From contig CAIJFT010000414.1 of the NCBI GenBank assembly GCA_903820035.1, forward strand, positions 1 to 56,131: a stretch of DNA of 56,131 bases, given 5' to 3'. The notes beneath the pieces were generated by a model. The model was not told where the DNA came from. It saw nothing but the letters and a program-made list of their open reading frames with translations, and ran no database searches. Each line of letters begins with the position of its first letter. Position 1 is the first letter of the stretch. The translations under genes and the position numbers were made by a program. This document shows positions 42,840 to 49,546 of the stretch, in pieces. Source of the stretch: an uncultured Opitutia bacterium (GTDB taxonomy: Bacteria; Verrucomicrobiota; Verrucomicrobiia; Opitutales; Opitutaceae).

Positions 42840-43544
42840 ATGAAAAAAACCCTTACCCTGCTCGCCCTGGTCATGGCGTTCACCCTCGCCCTCTCCGCCC
42901 GCGCCGCCGCACCCGCGCCGAATCAGTTGACCGAGGCGGAAAAAGCCGCCGGCTGGCGCCTGCTCTTCAACGGCCGGACCCTCGACGGCTGGCGGCAATT
43001 CAAGAAGACCGACGGCCCCGGACCGGGCTGGCAGGTGAAGGACGGCATCTTGATCTGCGTGAAAGGCGGCAAGGGCGGCGACATTATTTCCCAGGATCAA
43101 TTCGACGACTTTGAGTTATCCTGGGAGTGGAGCATGCCGGAAAAATCGAACAACGGCATCAAGTACTTCATCACCGAATCACGCAGCAGCGTCGTCGGCC
43201 ACGAGTATCAGATGATCGACGACACGCTGATCCACGGCGACAACCTCTCCAGCACCGGTTCATTTTACCTCGTGGTCGCACCGAACGCGAAGAAGCGGGT
43301 AAAGCCGTTCGGGGAGTGGAACCACTCCCGGGTGATTGTCTCGGGCAACCACGTCGAGCACTGGCTCAACGGCGAGAAGATCGTCGAGTACGAAGCCGGC
43401 AGCCCCGCGGTTCTCGCCCAGGTCGCGAAGACCAAGTTCAAAGGCGTGGCCGGCTTCGGCACCAAGGTCCGCGGCCACCTCCTGCTCACGTACCACAACG
43501 ACGAGTGCAGCTTCAGGAATGTGAAGGTGCGCGAGCTGAAATAA
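42840..43544 (+). CDS. Exported DUF1080 (3-keto-disaccharide hydrolase) protein
   Basis: A 234-residue protein: signal peptide 'TLTLLALVMAFTLALSARA', then one concanavalin-like jelly-roll domain with the DUF1080 landmarks 'GWRLLFNGRTLDGWRQF', 'FELSWEWSMPEKSNNGIKYF', 'GHEYQMIDDTL' and 'WNHSRVIVSGNHVEHWLNGE'. Members have been shown to split glycosides oxidised at C3 (3-keto-glycosides). Length is normal for a single-domain member. Its neighbour DUF6807 often accompanies it. The gene for the oxidase that would make the 3-keto substrate is not obvious in the window. ATG 42840 is the only good start. Confidence 0.9.
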   Translation: MKKTLTLLALVMAFTLALSARAAAPAPNQLTEAEKAAGWRLLFNGRTLDGWRQFKKTDGPGPGWQVKDGILICVKGGKGGDIISQDQFDDFELSWEWSMPEKSNNGIKYFITESRSSVVGHEYQMIDDTLIHGDNLSSTGSFYLVVAPNAKKRVKPFGEWNHSRVIVSGNHVEHWLNGEKIVEYEAGSPAVLAQVAKTKFKGVAGFGTKVRGHLLLTYHNDECSFRNVKVRELK

Positions 43545-43553
43545 GTTCCCGTC

Positions 43554-43616
43554 GCCCTGCGCGTGAGCGCCGGGCTCGCGACCGTCCGGAAAGTCCCGGC
43601 GTTCACGCGCCGGGCC
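43554..43616. repeat. Inverted repeat between convergent DUF1080 and PQQ-propeller genes
   Basis: Left arm GCCCTGCGCGTGAGCGCCGG (from 43554) and right arm 43595-43616 are reverse complements at about 19 of 21 positions. Same core (GCGTGAGnGC) as the hairpins at 26339 and 46971. Placed between two converging genes, so a likely bidirectional terminator. Confidence 0.65.
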
Positions 43617-43684
43617 ACGTTCACGCGCGGCCGCAGATCGACCCGGGGTGAGTTGCGGATTTCGGTGCCGACGGAGGCAGCACC

Positions 43685-45097
43685 CTACTCGCTGATGCAA
43701 TACAGGCTCTTCTGCCCGCGCAGGAGGAGCTCTTTGCCGACGGGTACGGGCACGGTGTCAAAACCGTCGTCGAGCCGGTTCTGCGCCAGGATCTCCAGTT
43801 TGGGACCTTGCTTGAGCACGACGAAGGCGCCGTCCCGGCCGGCCAAATACACCCGGCCGCCGGCCGCGACGGGCGACGCGTAAACGTCGGTCATGCCCTC
43901 GATCCGCGCCGCCTCGACATGGCGCTCGCCGGTACGCGCGTCGAAAATCGAGAGCCGCGCGCTGTTGCCGCTGTAGAAATAAAGCTCGTTGCCGACCAAC
44001 AACGGCGAAGGCACGTAGGGCGTGCCCTTGTTATAGGACCACACGACGGCGGCGGTGCCGGCCACGTTGCCTTTGGCGCCAATCTTGATCGCGTTCACGG
44101 CGTTGCCGCGGAATCCGCTCATCGCGTAGACGAGGCCGTGACCGACCACGACGCTCGGAATGACATTTTCCGTCTGGCCACCGCATTCCCAGATAAGTTC
44201 ACCGTTCTGCACGTTGTAGGACCGCGTCGTGCCCGCGTTGATCACGGCCTGCGTGACGCCGTCGTGCTCCAGAATGAAAGGTGTCGCCCAGCCCGTCTTC
44301 TCATCCCGGGCCGTGCGCCACAGCTCCTTACCGGTGTGCTTGTCGAGCGCCACGACGAAGTCAGCCCCCTCATGATCCCAGTTCACAATCAACCGGTCGC
44401 CGGCCAGCGCGGGGGACGTGCCCTCGCCAAACCCGTTGCGCGTCTGCATGTCGCCGAGATCGACCTCCCACTTTACGTTGCCGTCGAAATCCATCGCGTA
44501 CAACCCCCGCGAACCGAAGTACGCGTAAAGCATCTTGCCGTCCGTCACCGGCGAGCCCGAAGCGAAGCCGTGCGTCTGGTGATGCCCCTCGTGCGGCACC
44601 TGTTCACGCACGACTTTTTGCCAGAGGGTGCGGCCCGTTGCGCGGTCGAGGCAGAGGACGGCGAACTGAAAAACTTCCGACGGCTTATCGCCGCCGCCAA
44701 AGCCGCCCCCGCGCTTGCCGCCGCCCGGACCGCCGCCACCAGGACCGCCCGGCGGACCCTTGCGTTTGCCGCCCGGCGGACGATCCCCGGCGGGGGGAGG
44801 CGGCGCAGCTTCCGCCGTCGCGACTGCGGGGACCGTGCCTTTCTGCCCCGTGGGAATCGCGGTCTGAATGAAGATCCGCTCGCCCCACACGATCGGGGTG
44901 GCCGTGCCCGAACCGGGAATCGCGACCTTCCATTTCACGTTTTTCGTCTCGCTCCACTCGACGGGCGGGTTGGCCTTCGGGGCGACGCCGAGCGCGAGCG
45001 GACCGCGCCACTGCGGCCACTGTTCATCGGGCGCGAGATCGGCGGCCAGCGCCGACAACGGGAGGGTCAAGAAGGCGAGGAGGTGACGGACATTCAT
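43685..45097 (-). CDS. Exported PQQ-type beta-propeller protein
   Basis: A 470-residue protein with signal peptide ('HLLAFLTLPLSALA'). 'WPQWRGPLALGVAP' right after it is the typical start of PQQ-like propellers in PVC bacteria. Repeats of the type 'LDRATGRTLWQKV', 'MDFDGNVKWEVDLGD', 'LDKHTGKELWRTARDE' mark the blades. Between blades one and two lies a low-complexity insert (about residues 92-135) rich in Pro, Gly and Lys. No catalytic Asp/Cys-Cys pair of quinoprotein dehydrogenases was found, so it may be a binding or scaffold protein. Start at 45097 chosen for the signal peptide. Confidence 0.88.
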   Translation of the reverse strand: MNVRHLLAFLTLPLSALAADLAPDEQWPQWRGPLALGVAPKANPPVEWSETKNVKWKVAIPGSGTATPIVWGERIFIQTAIPTGQKGTVPAVATAEAAPPPPAGDRPPGGKRKGPPGGPGGGGPGGGKRGGGFGGGDKPSEVFQFAVLCLDRATGRTLWQKVVREQVPHEGHHQTHGFASGSPVTDGKMLYAYFGSRGLYAMDFDGNVKWEVDLGDMQTRNGFGEGTSPALAGDRLIVNWDHEGADFVVALDKHTGKELWRTARDEKTGWATPFILEHDGVTQAVINAGTTRSYNVQNGELIWECGGQTENVIPSVVVGHGLVYAMSGFRGNAVNAIKIGAKGNVAGTAAVVWSYNKGTPYVPSPLLVGNELYFYSGNSARLSIFDARTGERHVEAARIEGMTDVYASPVAAGGRVYLAGRDGAFVVLKQGPKLEILAQNRLDDGFDTVPVPVGKELLLRGQKSLYCISE

Positions 45098-45245
45098 CGG
45101 TATAGGGTGAAGGGTGGACGCAGCCCACGCGCAGAGGTTGCGCGCCGCCGGCAGGCCTCCGTTGGGCGGACGTTGGCGTAGCACGGCGAAGTCGCCATCA
45201 AACCCACGGAAAGCCACCCCTGCGCGCCGCGCATCCACGCTTCCG

Positions 45246-45692
45246 TTACAGCAACTCCGTCGGCAACGCCGGCTCCGGCCACACGCCGGCGACGTGCGTA
45301 GGCATAACGTCCTCCGGCGCCCCGGTTGAGCGAGAAGTCGGGCTCGCGCCGTCCGGATTGTCTGGACCGCCGGCCTCGTGCCGAGCCGCCCGGTCGCCCG
45401 CATTTCCCCGCGGCACCACAAAGTACACGAGATCGCAATCGAGGGCGTTGGCCGTGCGCTGCAGCGAGGCCAACGAAATCGCTCCGCGCGCCTCGGAGGC
45501 CTCAAACTGCGGCCACGCCTGACGTTTGCAGCCCAACTTCCCGGCAAGCACGCCCTGCGGTGCACCCGTAGCCACGCGCATCGCCCGCAGCCAACCCCCG
45601 GGCGGCACGCCCCCGCTCTGACGAGCTAAACGTCGGACTTCGGCGGCACATTTTTCGATCTTATGTTTGGCGTCGGCTTCCGGTGTTCTCAT
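45246..45692 (-). CDS. 'Mobile mystery protein A'-like helix-turn-helix regulator (orphan)
   Basis: A 148-residue protein. Residues about 33-93 match the layout of mobile mystery protein A: 'GWLRAMRVATGAPQGVLAG', 'KLGCKRQAWPQFEASEARG' and 'LQRTANALDCDLVYFVVP', an XRE-like DNA-binding domain ending in the characteristic 'LDCDLVYFVVP'. The C-terminal 50 residues are Pro/Gly/Ala-rich and not conserved. In other genomes the gene is followed by a Fic-domain partner (mystery protein B); none is present downstream here, where the PQQ-propeller starts after 148 bases. It likely represses its own promoter through the dyad at 45700-45740. Probably acquired by transfer. Confidence 0.78.
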   Translation of the reverse strand: MRTPEADAKHKIEKCAAEVRRLARQSGGVPPGGWLRAMRVATGAPQGVLAGKLGCKRQAWPQFEASEARGAISLASLQRTANALDCDLVYFVVPRGNAGDRAARHEAGGPDNPDGASPTSRSTGAPEDVMPTHVAGVWPEPALPTELL

Positions 45693-45699
45693 GCCAAGC

Positions 45700-45740
45700 T
45701 ATAAATTGCTAGAACATGGCGATTGCAAGTTTATACTTGC
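45700..45740. promoter_or_regulatory. AT-rich operator/promoter of the mystery-protein-A gene
   Basis: TATAAATTGC (45700-45709) and GCAAGTTTATA (45725-45735) form an inverted repeat with one inserted base. A second dyad, GCAAGT-TTAT-ACTTGC, sits at 45725-45740. On the minus strand TTGCAA and TTTATA are 17 bases apart and could be -35 and -10. This AT-rich patch is unlike its surroundings. The rest of 45741-45937 has no gene I can support. Confidence 0.55.
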
Positions 45741-45937
45741 TCGAATGGCTCAAAAAAACCCGTCCGACTACCCCGTAGGCCAGCTCGCTCGCGAGCGCCC
45801 TCAATCGTACCGACTCCCCGACCCGAAGCGGTCGCGCGCCGGCCCGCGGGACTAGGTTCCAACGGGCCACAGGCAACTTGGGCATTGCCCCACTCCCCGC
45901 TACGCTATTATCTCTCCATCAAGCACGTGCCCCAACC

Positions 45938-46951
45938 ATGAGCCCCCGCGAACGTCTGCTCGCCTTCCTCAGCCATGCCGCCGTCGATGCTCGGCCGGCC
46001 CTGCCGATCACGATGATGTGGGCCGCGGAGCAGCTGGGCGTGCCTTATCTCGACTACGCCACCAAGGCCGAGGTCATGGCGGCGGCCCAGATCAACGTGG
46101 CCCGCCAGTTTGGCGCCGACCACGTGAGCGTGATCTCGGATCCCGCAACCGAAGCCGCGGACTGCGGCGCGGAGATCTTTTATTCCCCCGACGCCCCGCC
46201 GGCAATCGACGAGATGCAGGCGCTGCTCGCCGACCCGGCGCGACTGGCCCACCTCACCGTGCCCGATCCGCAGCGTGCGGGGAGTCGAATGGCCAACCGC
46301 GTCGCGGCCGTCCGCCTCCTCAAACGCGATGCCGGTGGCACACATGCGATCGAAGGCTGGGTCGAAGGGCCGTGCGCCGAGTCCGCCGATCTCCGCGGCA
46401 TCAACACCCTGATGATGGATTTCTACGACGATCCCGCCTTCGTCCACGCACTCGTTGAGTTCGTCCTCACGATGGAACTGCGCTTCGCCGCCGCCCAGGT
46501 CGAGGCCGGGGCGGACATCATCGGCGTCGGCGACGCCGCGGCCTCGCTCATCAGCCGCAACCTCTACGACGAGTTCATCGGCCCCGCCGAGAAACGGCTG
46601 ATCACCGGCATCCATGCCATGGGAGCCAAGGTCCGGCTGCACATTTGCGGCAACACCACGCACCTCCTCGACGGCCTCGCGCACGTTGGCGCCGATCTCA
46701 TCGACCTGGATTATCCGGTGAACCTCGCCGCCGCCCGCGCGGCGTTCGGCCCCGACCAGGCAATCGCCGGCAATCTTCATCCCGTGCAGTTGGTGAAACT
46801 CGGCACGCCGGCGAAAATCACCGCCGCACTGCGCGCGTGCGAAGCCGCCGGCGGTGACCGATGGGCCATCGGCGCCGGCTGCGAAATCCCGCGCGGCACC
46901 CCCCGGGAAAACGTCCTCGCGCTCACGGGGTACGGACGCATGCGGATTTAG
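45938..46951 (+). CDS. MtaA/CmuA-like enzyme of the uroporphyrinogen decarboxylase superfamily
   Basis: A 337-residue cytoplasmic TIM-barrel protein. Zinc-site residues of the methyltransferase branch are present: 'VRLHICGNTTHLLDGL' (His-x-Cys, about residue 234) and a distal Cys in 'GAGCEIPRGTP' (about 313). True HemE lacks these, so it is probably a corrinoid- or thiol-dependent methyltransferase or a sugar-cluster relative, not haem synthesis. 'VGDAAASLISRNLYDEF' and 'IHAMGAKVRLHICG' are family motifs. Start at 45938 (ATG); the open frame begins earlier only with TTG. Monocistronic, convergent with the HzsA-related gene. Substrate unknown. Confidence 0.85.
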   Translation: MSPRERLLAFLSHAAVDARPALPITMMWAAEQLGVPYLDYATKAEVMAAAQINVARQFGADHVSVISDPATEAADCGAEIFYSPDAPPAIDEMQALLADPARLAHLTVPDPQRAGSRMANRVAAVRLLKRDAGGTHAIEGWVEGPCAESADLRGINTLMMDFYDDPAFVHALVEFVLTMELRFAAAQVEAGADIIGVGDAAASLISRNLYDEFIGPAEKRLITGIHAMGAKVRLHICGNTTHLLDGLAHVGADLIDLDYPVNLAAARAAFGPDQAIAGNLHPVQLVKLGTPAKITAALRACEAAGGDRWAIGAGCEIPRGTPRENVLALTGYGRMRI

Positions 46952-46970
46952 CCCACCACGGCCTCCGCAT

Positions 46971-46995
46971 CCCTGAACTCACGCTCAGGGCTACG
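46971..46995. repeat. Repeat-family hairpin between convergent MtaA-like and HzsA-related genes
   Basis: CCCTGA (46971-46976) pairs with TCAGGG (46985-46990), then CTACG. The wording CCCTGnnCTCACGCnCAGGGCTAC is that of the right arm at 26395-26419. It fills the 54-base gap between two converging stop codons. Confidence 0.65.
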
Positions 46996-47005
46996 CGAGC
47001 CAGGC

Positions 47006-49546
47006 CTACTTCGCCGCCGGCTGATACCAGAGCGAATGCCAGTACTTCTGCTCGACGGCGTACACGTCGAGCGGATCTCCGGGCTTCGCCGTCGTGGGCA
47101 AGACTCCGTAGCGCTTCATCTCGCGCCACCAATCGGCCCTCGGCTGGAAACCGGCCATGTCGAAACGCTTGATCTCACTGATCCGTTTCGCACCCACCGC
47201 ACTCAACGCAAGCATCGCCTGATAATCGGGATCGTCCTTGCCGGGGAACACCGCTCCACCGCCCGCGGCCTGCTCCGGTTGCCGGCACAGGCCCCAGCCG
47301 CCGGCCGACGTCGCGAGCGGCGCCAACAGCATCAGCGACTTTTCCGGCCGCGAAAGGTTGAACACAATGTGCCGGCTGGTGTTCAGCCGCGGATCATCCG
47401 GGTCCGGCCGCCAAAACGACACCCCCCGCTCGTCCGCCAGGCTGCGCGGCAAAACGCGTCCCGCCGCGCCGTGGCACGAGAGGCACCGGCGCTGCACAAC
47501 GTCGGCCACACCCTTCGCCTCGGGCCAGTCCTTGTCGGTGTCCACGGGCTGATTCTCCGCATAACCGCCGATCATACCCGTACCGAGCGCCGCATAAGTT
47601 CCCGGATACGCCGCGCCGCTGTCGATCCAGAGGCGCAGGAGTTGTTTTTGGGCGGGCGTCGCCTGCGCCCCGTAATGCGAACCGTCGACGAGTTTCAGCA
47701 GCCGGCTGGCCGCCGACCAGCGTTCGCGCGGGCCGTAGTTGCTCTTCGCCTGGTTGCGCCCGTCGGCAAACAGCCGCGCAATCGTCAGCATGTAATAGCT
47801 GTGGCTGAACATCGGCCCGCGGTCGCCCGTCAGAATCAACCGGCCCGCGCGCGGTCCGCCCGCTTCCGTCTTCTCGTAGCCATGACAATTCACGCACAGC
47901 GCATCCAGCACCGGCTGCACGTCCCGCGGAAAGTCGATCACGTCGGGCACGCCCGCCACCGGCTCCACTTTACTCGCCGGCCGGCTCATCGCCAACGCGC
48001 GGTAACTCGCCATCCCCGGCGTCTTCGTCCGCTGTTCATGACACCCGAGGCAACTCGTCGTCTCACCGGGCTGCACGGTGAGGAAACTCTGCATCCGCTT
48101 CACCGCGAGGTCGTCCTTGTCCAACGCCACCAAAATGAAACTGCGCAGCGCCGGCAGCTCGATGAACGCCGAACCGTCCTCCTCCACCGGCACCGTGCCG
48201 ACGATCCGCTCCAACGTAAACGTGCCGCCGTAGCTGATCGGGTCCATGCCGCCGGTGTAGTGGATCGGCATCGGCAGTGACTCGAGCACGAGCAGCTTCT
48301 TGATCTCACCGCGCGCCAACCCGGCCATGTTGCGGCCATTGTAGATGTCGGCGAGCGCGAGCCGGCCGACGGGCTCGGTCAGCTTCGTCCGCTCCGGCAT
48401 CAACCGCTCCCGGGCCCGCGCCAGCACCGGCCGCGGCTCGTGCAACAGCAGCCCCGCCTTCACGTCGGCCTCGGGCAATTTGACCAACTCGCGCTGGTCG
48501 CCCTGGTCGTCGAGCAGCACGACCGACGCATGGAGCGCCGCCATGAACAGCGTCGGAGAAAACGCCCACGGATCGCGGAACTGGTTGCCCTTGTTCACCG
48601 GCTTCGCCGACGACAGCTCATCGGGGCCGGCGTTGGGATCGACCACCACGATCTGCCCCGCGTGCTCGCGCTGGCCGTGGCCGGGCGAGAAAACCGCGAC
48701 AATCTTGTCCGTCCCGGGAATCGGCTTCGCGTCGATCATCACGATCTTCGGATGCATGTTCCCGTACCAATTGGTCTGCGCGGTGCCGTCCGGATTCGCC
48801 GCCCACAGGTGATGGTAGTCCACCTGGCTGCGGTCGACGTACTCCCAGCGGGTGTAGAGCAGCCGGCCGTCGGGCATGGGCCACGGGGTGTTATCCTGCT
48901 CGTTGTTGCTGGAAAGCGGCCGGATATTTTGGCCGTCGCCGTCGCACCGATACAGCACCGCCACCTGCGTCAGCCAGCAGTTGACCCAGCGCTGGCAGCG
49001 GGTGGACACAAACACGATGCCGCCGTCGGGCACATAAGTCGGCTCGAAGTCGTCGTACGCACCGCTCGTCAGCTGCTTCAAACCGGAGCCGTCGATGCCG
49101 ATCTCGTAGAGGTGATACTGCTCGGTGCCGCCGCGGCGATAACTGAAGAGGATGCGCTTGCCGTCGTAGTCCAGCTGCGGATCGCGGATGCCACCGCGCG
49201 GATCGTCGAGCAGCGTCGTGAACTTCCCCGTGCGGCGGTGCCACCGATAGAGTTTCGCACCCTCACGCCACGCCTTGCGGTCCGGATCGTGCGCGTAGTA
49301 CCCGATGTTCGCGTACCAATGACCGTCGGTCTCGTTCACCTTGCGCGCGGCAAAAACGATCTCGTCGACCCCCGCCAGCGCCGGCGGGTCGGCCGGCACC
49401 GGGGGCACGGGAGCGGAAGCGGCGCCCACCCACACCATTGCCCCCAGCATCCAGCCCATCCCCGCCACTCCGGCGCGGACGAACCGCACCCCGACGCCAA
49501 TCCGCTTCACGATGGTCGCATGCATGGGCTGCCTCCGGTTTTCCAT
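47006..49546 (-). CDS. HzsA-related triheme protein with WD40-like propeller
   Basis: An 846-residue exported protein related in layout to the alpha subunit of hydrazine synthase. Signal segment near residues 20-45, then a beta-propeller (about 60-330) with TolB-like blades ('DPQLDYDGKRILFSYRRGG', 'FEPTYVPDGGIVFVSTRC'), a middle domain ('GTFTLERIVGTVPVEEDGSA'), and a C-terminal cytochrome part with three c-haem motifs: 'CLGCH' (about 499), 'CVNCH' (about 550) and 'CLSCH' (about 687). Hydrazine synthesis is not implied: no hzsB/C genes are near. It overlaps the upstream diheme gene by one base (TAATG), so both are made together. Its reaction is unknown. Confidence 0.87.
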   Translation of the reverse strand: MENRRQPMHATIVKRIGVGVRFVRAGVAGMGWMLGAMVWVGAASAPVPPVPADPPALAGVDEIVFAARKVNETDGHWYANIGYYAHDPDRKAWREGAKLYRWHRRTGKFTTLLDDPRGGIRDPQLDYDGKRILFSYRRGGTEQYHLYEIGIDGSGLKQLTSGAYDDFEPTYVPDGGIVFVSTRCQRWVNCWLTQVAVLYRCDGDGQNIRPLSSNNEQDNTPWPMPDGRLLYTRWEYVDRSQVDYHHLWAANPDGTAQTNWYGNMHPKIVMIDAKPIPGTDKIVAVFSPGHGQREHAGQIVVVDPNAGPDELSSAKPVNKGNQFRDPWAFSPTLFMAALHASVVLLDDQGDQRELVKLPEADVKAGLLLHEPRPVLARARERLMPERTKLTEPVGRLALADIYNGRNMAGLARGEIKKLLVLESLPMPIHYTGGMDPISYGGTFTLERIVGTVPVEEDGSAFIELPALRSFILVALDKDDLAVKRMQSFLTVQPGETTSCLGCHEQRTKTPGMASYRALAMSRPASKVEPVAGVPDVIDFPRDVQPVLDALCVNCHGYEKTEAGGPRAGRLILTGDRGPMFSHSYYMLTIARLFADGRNQAKSNYGPRERWSAASRLLKLVDGSHYGAQATPAQKQLLRLWIDSGAAYPGTYAALGTGMIGGYAENQPVDTDKDWPEAKGVADVVQRRCLSCHGAAGRVLPRSLADERGVSFWRPDPDDPRLNTSRHIVFNLSRPEKSLMLLAPLATSAGGWGLCRQPEQAAGGGAVFPGKDDPDYQAMLALSAVGAKRISEIKRFDMAGFQPRADWWREMKRYGVLPTTAKPGDPLDVYAVEQKYWHSLWYQPAAK

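Noticed and set aside
45690-45855. Small plus-strand frame starting inside the AT-rich promoter patch
   Set aside because: No ribosome binding site, low-complexity Arg/Pro end, and its first part lies in the operator dyad.
45938-46951. hemE (uroporphyrinogen decarboxylase for haem synthesis)
   Set aside because: The His-x-Cys and distal Cys zinc-site residues point to the MtaA/CmuA branch; no haem-biosynthesis genes nearby.
47006-49546. Genuine hydrazine synthase (anammox)
   Set aside because: Only an alpha-subunit-like protein is present; no beta/gamma partners or hydrazine dehydrogenase seen, and the gene neighbourhood is glycan-related.
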